A stretch of 64,000 bases of DNA from Terebella lapidaria (Eukaryota; Annelida; Polychaeta; Terebellida; Terebellidae), in NCBI GenBank assembly GCA_949152475.1, contig OX424563.1, positions 7,103,001-7,167,000 on the forward strand. Direction: 5' to 3'. This document shows positions 36,385-47,864 of this stretch, piece after piece. The number at the start of each line of letters is the position of its first letter. Position 1 is the stretch's first letter. The position numbers were made by a program, and so were the translations under genes. The notes under the pieces were generated by a model that did not search any database, had not been told where the DNA came from, and saw nothing but the letters and a program-made list of their open reading frames with translations.

Positions 36385-36955
36385 TCGTTACATACCCCAG
36401 GTTAGCGACAGGGAACATTATGATGAGATCCTGGGTAAATGCCACCCCATGTACAATCAGTGAACAATATGATGTAACAGTACCAGGGGCATTACGCAAC
36501 TCAGATTACCAACAACAAGCATTATGATTTAACAGTTGAGTCTTTATGTACTTCAGGTAAGTAACAGTAACATTATGATGTCATACACAGTACCAGGGGC
36601 AATATGCACTTCAGTTTACCAAACAGTGAACATTATGATGTAATACTAGGATCATTGCACATCTCAGTAATTCACTCATACAAACAGTGCACATTATGAC
36701 ATCAAGCTGTGATCATTACGCCCCTCAGGTTACCAACGGTGAACATTATGATGTCACTATACAAATTAGATTACCAACATTGAACGTCATGATACATGGG
36801 GTCATATCTCCAACAGTGAGCATCAGAATGACACACTGGGGCCATTATACACTTCTAATTACCAAGAATGAATATCATAACGCACATCAGATCATTACGC
36901 ACATCGGATTACCAACAGTGAACATTGTGATGCTCATATACTGGTCGTTCTATGT
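36385..36955 (+). repeat. Degenerate tandem repeat with ~60-bp unit
   Basis: The words GATTACCAACAGTGAACATT, ATGATGT and GATCATTACGCACATC recur roughly every 55-65 bases across about 570 bp, with much divergence. A decayed minisatellite is likely. The frame open through part of it is a by-product of the repeat. Confidence 0.65.
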
Positions 36956-36986
36956 CCCCCAGACTCTGCTGGTAATAAATAACAGT

Positions 36987-37082
36987 TTCACAGGCATCTG
37001 TCTCAGGAGAGGGCGCGCGATGGGGTGGGGTGTTTTACCCCCATGCCACCCCACGCCCTCTCTTGAGACAAATGCCTGTGAA
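36987..37082. repeat. Long near-perfect hairpin (about 96 bp)
   Basis: TTCACAGGCATCTGTCTC and GGAGAGGGCG at the left pair with CGCCCTCTC and GAGACAAATGCCTGTGAA at the right, and TGGGGTGG pairs with CCACCCCA near the loop. It could be a tiny foldback element or a hairpin RNA precursor; nothing decides between them. Confidence 0.7.
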
Positions 37083-37449
37083 CAGTTTCTTGATGAAACT
37101 GAGTGGAATCGGTGAGGTCAAATTTTTCTTGACGAAACAGCACCCCCTGCTCTTGGTGGTGGATGAACATCTTACCTCAAGGCTTTGAAATTGGAGTTTA
37201 TTTTAAACATTACCAATCTGAAATACTACATGCTCGTTCCTTGTACCGAGCCAGCATCGGACTACCATTGAAGAAGTATGCCATAATGAGTGCCATATTG
37301 TGCCCATTTGCTTGAACTCCCGCCAGAACTGATCGGCGCATACGCAGTGCGCAGCTTCCTTCTTCACTTTTTCTGTCTGGGGCCATCTTGCTGAATGCAG
37401 ACCTTTAGAGACTAGAAATTGTCCTAGGATTTTGCGCGTGTATTGAAAA

Positions 37450-37894
37450 ACAACGAAAATTGAAAAAGTTGGCAATCTACACCAATGTTAAATTTAGATT
37501 TAGCCCCGTTATTTAATTTCTGGGTCCGCATACAATTTTGTGCATTTGCTGGGTCTTGTAGTGGTGCAATCTTCTGAAATCAAGATGTTTGTGTGGAATA
37601 CACCCCAATATGTGTTCTGGTCTAAAATTGCAACAATATATCGATTCCTGACGGATGTATACAGGCTAAAATCCTCAGATATGCTCAGATTCTCGAGATC
37701 CCGTTTTTGGCTGAAATTTAACATTGGGGTAGATTGCCAACTTCTTCAATTATTGTGATAGAAGTCTGAAATTCGGTAGAAAATTGCCGTTTGACTCACA
37801 GGTGAGGTATGCTAAGTTATAGAATGATACGATTCAGCACAGCAAAGATATCATCAAAAGCCGGTGTAAACAAGTTTAGAAAAATTAGAGTATA
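37450..37894. mobile_element. Family B foldback element, copy B3 (left end truncated)
   Basis: Starts inside the left arm (GAAAATTGAAAAAGTTGGCA), continues through the shared middle (ATTTAATTTCTGGGTCCGCA) and the full right arm, and ends AATTAGAGTATA. About 125 bases of the left tip present in B1, B2 and B4 are absent. Confidence 0.82.
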
Positions 37895-37914
37895 GTACAC
37901 TCGAAATACAGTAT

Positions 37915-38265
37915 GTGTCGCCAGATTACTTGACAGGTGAATTCATGGAAGTCCAGTTTGGAGATTATTCTGGTAAGTCAATCCCACTAGCAGAAATCAC
38001 TTTGACCAAAACTGGAGGTCTTCAGGATCCAATCACATTAGAGGTAGGTGCAGTGGATAATTTGCCAACTGACATTCTACTCGGTGCGATTCAACCACAT
38101 CAGAGTGGTTCAGTCCAACGGCAAGGCTATGACAAGCTGAACTCTCACATATTGTGGAACTCGGAATTGTGGATACTGTGCTCATACTGGCTGTGTTGGC
38201 AGTGCCTAGATTGTCTTGACTGTGCAACTCGGTTTCAGTTACAATTGGTGAGTTTTTGCCTTTGA
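37915..38265 (+). mobile_element. Retroelement fossil fragment with a protease-like segment
   Basis: The translated segment contains EVQFGDYSGKSIPLAEI and PITLEVGAVDNLPTDILLG. This resembles the end of an aspartic protease of LTR-type elements, where a 'V.VVDDLP.DVLLG'-like run is usual. Broken and isolated; an old fossil. No flanking LTR was recognised. Family assignment is tentative. Confidence 0.45.
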
Positions 38266-38639
38266 CGCTCACGACAAGGGTTTTCTCTCTGACTGAATTC
38301 CCGAAAGACGTCAGGCATTAGTAGACGAGATTACTGCCATGATATTATAAGGAGTGTTACCGCTTATCGGGTTTTATAGCATTCTGTTTGTCGTAGTCAA
38401 AGCTCCAGCCGGTTGGTGGCCGGTTATCAATCTGTTGAACTTAATGGCTACTCTCACCTGCCGACCTTAACCATGGAAACTCCAGAGGTGTTCAGGTCGT
38501 CAATGCCTCTGAAATTCTGAATGTGTGGGTTGTAACAATCATCCTCTAGGATTGATTGATCTAGGTACTTCCTTGTTCTGATGGAGAGGTCCACACGGAA
38601 ATACCTCAGATTCTTCTACTAGGGTCAGGTCCTATAGCT

Positions 38640-39180
38640 CCATGGCTTACTTGTCAGCGGCCCCTTGGATTTTCACCATGTGCGTGAGAGACCTGCAGGT
38701 GCAGACTCATTGCAATGTGATCGTCCTTTTACCTAAATCTGGGCATCTAGCTGATCATATATCACTGACTGTGGACTCAGGATCATCCATCAGGATCAGT
38801 GGGTGGTTCATATCTGCCAGCTGGACCCACCATTTCTATGGGGCAGACCTGGTTGATGCCCCCATCTCAACACACTTTTGTCGTTAAAGATCAACCCAAA
38901 ACTGTCAGACTTTCTAGTATCTCCTCGGCAAGACTTCACCTTTCTGGGCTATCGATTTATGAGTTCTGCCTACTCCAGGACCTGTTATTCAGCCTGGGAG
39001 CGTCAATTGAGGCCATATGTGCAGTGCCACAGTTTCTTACAACACAATTCGCAGCCCGGCTTCTCGCTGGCTGTCCGTTATAGACAAATTGGCTTCCACC
39101 GAAAAGATGGCGTGTTCCCACACGTCTCCACATGCAATTATCTAAACATCAGCTGCATACCTATTGGTCGCAAGCAATGA
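38640..39180 (+). mobile_element. Retroelement fossil, DIRS-like reverse-transcriptase remnant
   Basis: Short stretches such as PRQDFTFLGYRFMSS resemble the 'QDFVFVGYRF' region of DIRS-type reverse transcriptases, and further similar words follow downstream. The remnant is broken in several places and looks old. No inverted or split terminal repeats were recognised. The assignment rests on a few motifs. Confidence 0.4.
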
Positions 39181-39993
39181 GAGACATGGCTCAGTTGGTA
39201 CTTGGTACCCATACCTCATCTCGTCACACCACACGCAATGGCATGGTGGTTCCTAGAGGAAGGTGGTTGCTCCTCATCTTTGTTCCTTATCTCTTGAGTT
39301 GAGTATACTGAATATGTTGAGATGAACGTATCTGTGGTTTGAGTTGAATGAACGTGTATGTAGGATAGGAACAACACCGATGGTATTGGCTTTTTTCATA
39401 ATGCAAGAAAATTGCAGTTGTGTTGCAGCTGTGCTTACCGGCAATGACAATATGATTTTACATATGCCACTAATCTTGCACAATTCATTTTGGATATTCA
39501 ATTTGATATATTTTTTCGCAAAGGTTGATGTCCACTCGAGGTGTTGATGTTTCAATCAGTAGTGCTCTAACTATTCTCATCACAATCACTGATTTATGTA
39601 TATTCCACCTACGTCATTCAGTCTCATGTTTATTGATGTATCATCATAATACACACTAGTAATAGACACACATATATAATAGTATGTTCCTCTGAGATGT
39701 ATTTGTGTGTATTCATTCACCTGTGTCAGTTGGGAGAATACAGAAATATCACAGACATTGATTAACTGATCAAAAACATAAATGCACGTCGTTATCACAA
39801 TTACATTGTTGTGTTTTAACTCAAAATATGACATTCAGTAAGCCAGATGTATACTATTGTGTATGAAGAAAAACATAAAATCACCCATTCTTTGACAGGT
39901 ACTGTAGGCCCTACACGTACGTTGAACAGGGAAGTTGCATTAAGAATGGTAAGTGTTTATTAGTTACATAAGATGTGTGGGGCCGAGATGACT
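39181..39993. other. Intergenic DNA and likely 3' UTR of polyamine oxidase 2
   Basis: No supported frame. An AATAAA on the minus strand (TTTATT on + at 39956-39961) lies 33 bases after the oxidase stop codon and could be its poly(A) signal. Others occur further left (for example near 39628). Confidence 0.4.
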
Positions 39994-42636
39994 TTACGAC
40001 TTCTGTTTGGTAGAGACGGAGCTGGCGTTGATGATGTAGTCTGCGGCACGTTTGGCCGAGATCAGTGCGCCATTTGCAGTAGAGAAGTGGCTGACATCAG
40101 TTGCTTCACCAGCAATCTGCACCCGCGGGTCCTGAAATATAGAGATGCAATGAAAAACAATCATTTAATAACCTCAATATAATATGCACTATCTTATCAT
40201 CCATACAGATCTAGTCCAGCTTCTATCGTCATTTGAATACACACGATGTACCATATAATTGCATGTACCTGTATAGAGGGGAGTGGAAGCCCAAGTTTCC
40301 TACAGTCTTCTGCAGTGTGTCCACAAGTTATGTAAGTGTATGAGCCGAGGATGTGTGGTTCTGAACCCCATAATGACCTTTGCAAAATTTATAACCGAGG
40401 TTACAGATCTTGCTGCAGCTTCAGATGTATACATGCTACATGTTAAACAAACTACATGTATGTACGTCATGGTGGTATGCATGCAACCCATCTAGTGTGT
40501 GGAACCCACCTAGAAATCCTGACAGGTTTAGTGAGGTCCATCCCTGTAAAACGCTGCAGCAACTCAAAGCAAACTTCAGCCACAATGTCTTCGTCAATTC
40601 TTTCCATGGTAATAGCCGCCTCGCCCGCTATCCAACCCTCCAGGGTGTTAGGTTGAAACTCGAAAGTTTCGAAAGTTTCTATCCCTCGGTACCATTCACC
40701 ATACTACAAGAGAAGGGCTTCACATTGAAATTTCCCAAATTTGATATGTTTTCACGATTGGTGTTCTATGTTGATGTTCAATCATCGGAAAAGCAAACAC
40801 TTTGGGTGGATGCACCACCTTTTTTAGGTGTTCATCATCCAGACATTGCGGTCGGAATGGCTCGCTGTTATCATCCCACGTTAGATGGATTCCACTGCAC
40901 TTGTCATCCCAGAATGGCTTCTCAAACTCCACGAATATTTTATCAGCTACTCCGAAGGCGAGATTCCCAATGGCTGTCATTTTCTCGGGACCAAGACTAG
41001 GTGTGAACATCTGTGTAGCCCTCGACTTCAAGACTCCAAGAGAGCCAGTGAAAATTACGTGTTCGGCTGGCAGCACCTCTCCCGTCTCCAGTGTTACACG
41101 GACGCGGCTGCCTTCAGGACTCTCAGCACACTGGCTCCAGTCGATCCCCGTCACCTCGCACCCTGTCCGGATCTGAGTCCCGGGGATGTCTCGGAGCAGG
41201 AGGTCCAGTATAGGCTGGAAGCCACGCCGCAACACCACGTCCTGGTTCCCGTCGTACTCAATGTACTCACCCCATGAATACAGCGACATTTCATCCATCG
41301 TCGTACATGCATTGTCAGACTGTTCAAAGCGTAGACGCCAATCTAGCATCGCTTTCTGCAGGTTGGCGTCTTTCGAGTCAGACATGTGTTTGTCAAACTC
41401 CCCCTTCAGATACAATCCTTCAATTCAGTGGCAAAGAATTATGTCAAGGTAATGGCTAATATTCCTCTTAGCACGTACTAAACAAGTTTGGATTGGAACA
41501 ATAAACTCAGTAATACCACGGTCTTTGCTAATATTTAAATGCACATGACTCACCCACAGAATCGCCATACCCGGTCGGCAAAGGTTCTCTGTTCCGAGAA
41601 AATGAATCAGCATCTGCCAGGATTTTGCTCAGTGTTCGATTTGTTCGGCCTGCGAGCTCAGCAGGAATTCTCTGGCCAGTCTGTGTGTAGAACAGCTCTC
41701 CGTCTTCATAGTCCCTGTCCTCATCTGGGGTCTCGTGGATGTTGTCTATCATCCGGGCGAGCTGCTGCAGTGGGTTGTTACCCTCCCCATGGATCCACTG
41801 AGCCCCGTGGTCAATATGTGCAGATCCTACGACAAATGGATGCTATACTATTATATCGCCAGGACTTCATAAGATGCCGTGACATGTATATCAAGCAATT
41901 TCACCGTTAGTCCACTTGTCCATGAAAACTTCGCAATAATGCACGTCAACTCGATTATCGTGAATTATTCTGGGAAAACTGATCCAATAACCATTTCAGA
42001 ATGAATAGAATGCAATATTGTGTTGGTAATTATGTGCGTCGATTGAGGGCTCTAAACTGCGAACCAAATGCACCAGATTCGATGTCGCAAAGTGTCCACC
42101 ATACTACTATCGAAAACGAGCACATCCTCAGGCACACTAATAGGTCTAGATATGAGCTTATGCATATGATTTATTACAGGTCTCCTTTACATGTACACTT
42201 GAACATACATTGTATTCAATTGCTTTGAAGTAGGACTATTAGGCTACTGTGGTTTTGATTTACAGGACTACTTTTGAAGACATATAGATAGGCCTATGAT
42301 ATTTTTCACCTAGGGTTCACACAGTGAAGGGTAGACTTGGTCAAGACCGATTGTTCAAAATAGTAATTCATATCTGTAAAGCCGAAATGATTCACATCGA
42401 GTGCCATGTTATGTTGAGATATTCTCACATACATGTATTTGCAGCCTGAGTAGGCCTAATGGTTGATTTTGAGCCTTAGTTATGACCGACATACCGAACT
42501 GTAGCGTACGCACACGTCCTCCCAACCTGTCCTTGGCCTCTAGAATCAGGACGTCTGTGATACCGTGCTCGATCAGTCTGTGCGCGACGGCCAAACCACT
42601 GATTCCTCCGCCAACTATTATGGCCTGGTGAGACAT
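39994..42636 (-). CDS. FAD-dependent polyamine oxidase (PAOX/SMOX family), copy 2
   Basis: Paralogue of the gene at 14901-16911, on the opposite strand. Six coding exons: 42636-42495, 41826-41554, 41417-40819, 40703-40510, 40377-40269 and 40131-39994, with consistent phases, giving 484 residues. Same landmarks: GxGxxG (MSHQAIIVGGGISGLAVAHR, Gly9/11/14), DRLGGRVRT, GAQWIHGEG, VADKIFVEFEKPFW, and the C-terminal FAD segment VQIAGEATDVSHFSTANGAL. The tail ends TKQKS without a peroxisomal signal. The last three introns match those of copy 1, and exons of 194 and 109 bases are identical in length. The intron at 41553-41418 is absent from copy 1. Upstream acceptor ATTGAAG at exon 3 is poor in pyrimidines but keeps the frame. 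Confidence 0.94.
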
Positions 42637-43327
42637 ATCTCCTAGTCTCGAACTGTCAGACTTTCAGTGAAAATGCTTGTCGTATCTTCAATTCCCTATG
42701 GCACAATGCAATGTAAGATTAAACGAGCTCTGAATCATCACTACCTGATCTCTCACACACTGAGGAAAACAGCTGATCAACTTTGAATGAGAGAGGCTAT
42801 TCAATCTCACATGTATGTGTAGTTTGACCTCCGGACATATGTGTAGAGTATGGTATAGAATAGACCTCTTGTAGACGCTATCGGATGGTTCATGTCGATT
42901 GGTACTCCATATATCTATATTGCTCCAATCAATACGGATTACGTGATTATCCTAATGAGGACACATATATAGGCCTACATGTATAGCTTCACACCGCACG
43001 TGCACTGATACAGACAGAGAAAGTTTCTGAAAGTTGAATGTGTATTTCAGTGACCTACATGCGCTCTGTGCCTGATTAAATACGTTAATATTGTGTTTTA
43101 CACCATGCGAGGTACACGTACATGTACATGCATGTAGCCATGTGCATGAGTGGGTGTAACCAGGCACTCTTAGGTGCCGGGCTTGGATGCAACAAAGTAC
43201 GACTACAGCTTTTCATGTTAAATTATAGTTTACAGTAGCATATAATCTGTTTTTGAAAACAATTGGCTAGCATATATTATAGGCTTATTGCAATATTGGC
43301 AGCTACAAGGGGGTAATTGCTACTCGC
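42637..43327. other. Upstream region of polyamine oxidase 2, no gene seen
   Basis: About 690 bp between the minus-strand oxidase start and copy A5. It must hold the oxidase promoter. It contains TACATGTA words near 43117-43135 but no supported frame. Confidence 0.35.
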
Positions 43328-44830
43328 TTTTTAGGTTACCGAACCTATGGTCCTGTAGCCTATTGGCATGGCGTTGCGTCCGTCGTCCGTCGTCCACATT
43401 TTCATCTTTTTTTGCTTACGAGCAATTTTTCTGAAATGTTGCACAAAAATGCTTAAAAATAATCCAAGAAGGAGGTATTTTTTAGTTTTTGGATTTTTGC
43501 GATTTTTCCATAAAATGGAGGATTTTCGTCGAAAAACACCCAATTTTGAATTTTGGAGGGCATTTTCCTCAAAATCTGTTCAGTAATTTTTTTCTTATTG
43601 ATGCATAACACTCCTCATATATACCCCTGTGATTTGTATAAGTTTCGTTGTCGCTCGAAGTGGGCCATTTTGGCCCAATCTCGGCCTGCATGGGACTTTC
43701 CCATGTTAAATTCTCCTATGCTTCATAATGGGACACATTATGCCTAATGTCTCACTATTGAGATTAGAGACTAGGAATCAATTGTGGACATGTAGGAAAT
43801 GATACATGCCGAATATTCTGATGACCTTGAATTTGACCTTTGACCTCATTTTCAAGGTCACAGGACAATATGACTAATATCTCGCTTCTTATTGACAGCT
43901 TAGGAATCAATTATGAACGAAAAGGAAATGCTAAATGCAGATTATTGTCATGACCTTGAATTTGACCTTTGACCTCATTTTCAAGGTCACAGGACAAAAT
44001 GGCTAATATCTCACTTATTATCGATTTTACAGCTTCAATTGTGGACATATAGGAAATGATGTACATGTATGCTGAATATTCTCGTGACCTTGAATTGTAC
44101 CTCTGACCTTATTTTCAAGGTCACAGGACAAAATGGCTAATATCTCGGTTGTTATCAACTTTACAGCTTAGGAATCAATTGTGAACATATAGGAAATGAT
44201 ATATCCTGAATATTATCGTGACCTTGAATTTGACGTTTGACCTAATTTTAAGGTCATAGGTTATTATCGATTTTACAGCTTAGGAATCATTCATGAACAT
44301 ACAGGGAATGATATATACAGATTATTCTGGTGACCTCGAAATTGACCTTTGACCTAAATTTCAAGGTCACGGGACATAATGACTAATATCTCGCATTTTA
44401 TCGACTTTACAGCTTATAGGAATCAATTGTGAACATATAGAAAATGATATATGCTGAATATTGCCATGACCTTGAATTCGACCTTTGACCTTATTTTCAA
44501 GGTCAAAGGACGAAATGGCTAATATCGTGCTTCTCTATTGAATTGATAGGTTGGGAACCGATTGTGGATATAGAAAATGATATACACTGAATATTTTGAT
44601 GACCTTGAATTTGACCTTTGCCTTCATTTTCAAGGCCACAGGACAAAATTGCTAATATCTCTCTGTTTATTGAATTTACAGCTTAGCAATCAACTGTGGA
44701 AATGATATATGCTTATTATTATATATGATGAATATTCTCTTGACCTTGAATTTAGCCAGTGACTTGACTAACAACTAAAATATTAAACATATATTGTCCG
44801 GTAACCTATCTTTGGCCCTTGGCCTAATTT
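43328..44830 (+). mobile_element. Family A repeat, copy A5 (134-bp-core subtype)
   Basis: Begins TTTTTAGGTTACCGAACC, with a short GTC microsatellite (about 43376-43396). Roughly seven or eight tandem units of 110-135 bp follow (TGACCTTGA near 43822, 43951, 44086, 44219, 44467 and 44599). It ends TTGTCCGGTAACCTATCTTT and TTGGCCTAATTT. Most units contain TCAAGGTCA, and two contain a perfect AGGTCAAAGGTCA on the minus strand. Confidence 0.87.
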
Positions 44831-46310
44831 GTATTCCTTGTTAAACTATAATTTAATGAGATGAAACCAGTATTCCTTCTCAGCTTCACGCCATCCCTAC
44901 CCCGACCACCGACCCTACAATGAATAACAGGCCGATAGAAATGAATCAAACTTTTTTTTTAGGAATATAGGAATAAAATCATTACAATGATTTGCTCACT
45001 CCAAAGCGCCAACTTACGGGTACGGTAAAATTTACACAGACTAGTTCAATCTGAAATCATTTGATTGTGATGTAATTAGATCAATACATGGTTCATGGCA
45101 TGTACTCGAGTTGTGTATCCTAATTATATTAATTACCAGCCCCGGGCTGTTTTCAATAGAATCCACAGTTCACTCGTAATTGGAGAAGCAAACAGAGGCA
45201 CAAGTGATGCTTAATTGATTGTCGCTCTGAGCATCTGTCATTGTCAATATAATTGTTTCGTAAAAGTGCATGTTTAACTGAGAGAAATGACAGGAAACAG
45301 CAAAGTGGACTGCACTGGATGCTCTTACTGGTGTAGAATCATATCGATAGTTTTTACCAGTCTACATGTAAAAGTATTCGGAATACCCATGTCAGTTTGT
45401 TACGAAGCATTACACTAAAAAAAAATATATGACTAAGGTTGCACACCAACAAAAATATGAAGTAATTTAATTATATTGTGTATCTTGTCCCTAGTTTGGT
45501 TTCAAAAACAACTTACCGGTACACCTAGATCGTCTAATCTGTCCGGCTTGGATACATATATCAAACAGACACACGTCGGTATTAAATACATTTCAGTCAT
45601 CCGAATGAACGCGAAATATCTTGTAAATGTCTTTAATATGATAGGTATATAAGATCAACATTCAATAATTTATTGCTTGTCAACTCGCACACTTGAAAAA
45701 CAATTATACATGAGTACATAGGTGTACATTTGTCATACCAGAATAGGCTATGTAGAGTATAATAAATTGTCGATTCCGCTGTTATTCTGTATAATTAGGT
45801 ATGACAAAAAGACAGGTCGTCTATTATTATATCCAATTGACAATCTATCTGTACGAGTGCTCTCCCAATGCACTTGAAGTTCACGGGCCTTTCAATATAT
45901 CATTCTGCTGAGTGCAGCACAGTGTGTCAAATATATTTACATCCTATTAAGTTACATGTATACATACAATTACATTATAAGCAAATCACATTTGCGTGTA
46001 TGAGCAGAAGTTGCCCAATAATATGTGACCCCGTGTGTCCCTATTCTTTTCAGTAATTTGTAGATGTATTTGAATCTACAACAAAAGACCTACCTTGGTT
46101 CCTAATAATCTTGAAATAGTGTGCCTAGCGGTCATCCATAAGTACGGAATGTATAAATGCAGATATTAACTTACATTGTAAATGCGTCTAGTAAATTAAA
46201 GAAATAACAATTTAACAACTGGCCATTACTTGGGAGGATTTCTTGCTCAGTCTGTGTTTCCTTATCACAGTAACTATTGTTATCGGTAATCTGGATCACA
46301 AACTAAGCCT
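44831..46310. other. Intergenic DNA, no gene seen
   Basis: AT-rich DNA of about 1.5 kb between A5 and the 3' end of the minus-strand 517-codon gene. It probably includes that gene's 3' UTR. No repeat family recognised. Confidence 0.35.
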
Positions 46311-47864
46311 TCAGACTTGCTCAACGAGTTCATCAGTTTTGTTATCCTCCTCCGAGTAATTTGCAAGCATGGCCAGAAACTGATTTCCAGCGACCGGTAC
46401 TGAGCCAACAGACTTGCTTAGTGGATCCTCAACTTTAGTCAGTCTGGAGATAGTGTCAGTGACTTCCGATTGCTTTGAGTCGGAGACTCTCTGTTTCGCA
46501 GCTGTACGGTTCTTGATGCCGCTAATTACGCTAGATTTGGAGAGTGTGCTCCGTCCTTTGGAGTGTGTGCGTCCTGTCGCTTCTCGAGATGTCTTTTTGT
46601 CATCACTGAAATAGTTCAGTCGTTCTGTCATCCTGTGATCAGGCAGAAATTCCTTGTCAATGAGATTTCTCAAGTTTTTGTTCATTTTCCTAAATCGTTT
46701 TGAATGTGGTTTGGCCATTGGAGGCTTTTCTGGAAGAATATCTTCAGAAACAACATCATCCACGGCCTTCAACATGACGTTGTGGTTGCTGGTCTTGGTT
46801 CTGTTATGGGGCTCCAGACTATCAGAACTCCTCTGCATTCTTGTGGACGACCTAAGTCTGAAATCCCCAGCAGGATCACTAAAGGAGAGTGCTGAAACTT
46901 TGCTGACTGGTCTGGAGCCTAACTCAGACTCTCCGTGCAAGCGAAACTCCTCCTCAGGGTCGAACTGCTCTAGAGCGTGTGCACTCTGGTTGCTGTTAAC
47001 AGAACCCTTGTCCTGAATGCTGACTCCATCCAGTGACAGCTGAGGAACGAGGACTGAGCCTAGCTTCCTCCTTCGGGGGTCAGCCGTCTTGATGATGTTG
47101 TTCTTGAGAAGTCTGTCTCTGTGGTTCTTGATGGCGTCATCGATGGTCAGAACATTGAGGAGTCTGTTTGAAGTGGACCTGTAGCTGTGTTGGGAGGATC
47201 CCGTCTCCTCGTCATCAGCGTCATCCTCATCACAGCTGTCAGCAGAATCGAGCGAATCCTTGCTGAAGTCTGTATATGTCGGAGATCCTAACACTTCCAG
47301 GGCTCGATCAAATCCAGGGTCAAACTCCACAATGTCTTGTTGTTGTTGTTGTTCCTTATTTCTCGAAGAATATTTACCCCAAAGATCTCCGTCATTAGCT
47401 ATTGAGGCGTGTTTTCCTTTCATGTGACTGCCTCCAGTGTTTTGATAACGAGCCACGTCTTTGGGAGTTTTGATCCTGCGGAATCCGGGATCAGTATCCG
47501 GTTTGCCAATCGCAGAGAACTTCATGAATGTCAGCTTGGGTTTTTTGGTGTTATGTTCGTACGAGGCTTTCCTGGCTTCCATGTTCACGTCAACATCGTG
47601 TCTCCAGGCCTCGATCTCTCGCCGCTTGAGATGTGTGATCTTGTCGACGCAGTACCGCTCGCAGTACCCGCAGCAGTCGTCGTGACGCACGTGTCGCTCG
47701 GTCTTGTCGCGCGGTGCTCGCACTGCCGCGTGTAACTTGACGTTAGACACTGCTAGAGGCTGTGTCGGCCTGTCGATACTCAGTAGCTCCATGTTGTCGT
47801 CATTGGCGACAGTGTGTGTACTGCTGTACATGATGGCGTCAGCGCCTCTGCTCCCAGTCCGCAT
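46311..47864 (-). CDS. Unrecognised 517-residue protein, uninterrupted coding exon
   Basis: A single open frame from ATG at 47864 to a stop at 46311; an in-frame stop lies upstream, near 47940. The low-complexity but non-repetitive composition and normal codon use argue for a real gene. Visible features: a Cys cluster near residues 64-72 (CCGYCERYC) that could bind metal, a basic KKPK stretch, a QQQQQ run, an acidic SCDEDDADDEETG block, many Ser/Arg/Lys, and DPGF repeated twice (DTDPGFRRI, EFDPGFDRAL). No membrane segment or signal peptide. It looks largely disordered; no family was recognised and no function is proposed. A spliced upstream exon cannot be excluded, since AG acceptor-like sites lie near 47935. 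Confidence 0.7.
   Translation of the reverse strand: MRTGSRGADAIMYSSTHTVANDDNMELLSIDRPTQPLAVSNVKLHAAVRAPRDKTERHVRHDDCCGYCERYCVDKITHLKRREIEAWRHDVDVNMEARKASYEHNTKKPKLTFMKFSAIGKPDTDPGFRRIKTPKDVARYQNTGGSHMKGKHASIANDGDLWGKYSSRNKEQQQQQDIVEFDPGFDRALEVLGSPTYTDFSKDSLDSADSCDEDDADDEETGSSQHSYRSTSNRLLNVLTIDDAIKNHRDRLLKNNIIKTADPRRRKLGSVLVPQLSLDGVSIQDKGSVNSNQSAHALEQFDPEEEFRLHGESELGSRPVSKVSALSFSDPAGDFRLRSSTRMQRSSDSLEPHNRTKTSNHNVMLKAVDDVVSEDILPEKPPMAKPHSKRFRKMNKNLRNLIDKEFLPDHRMTERLNYFSDDKKTSREATGRTHSKGRSTLSKSSVISGIKNRTAAKQRVSDSKQSEVTDTISRLTKVEDPLSKSVGSVPVAGNQFLAMLANYSEEDNKTDELVEQV

Noticed and set aside
40410-41459. Plus-strand frames opposite polyamine oxidase 2
   Set aside because: The minus strand encodes a well-supported oxidase with matching splice sites; the plus-strand frames are shadows.
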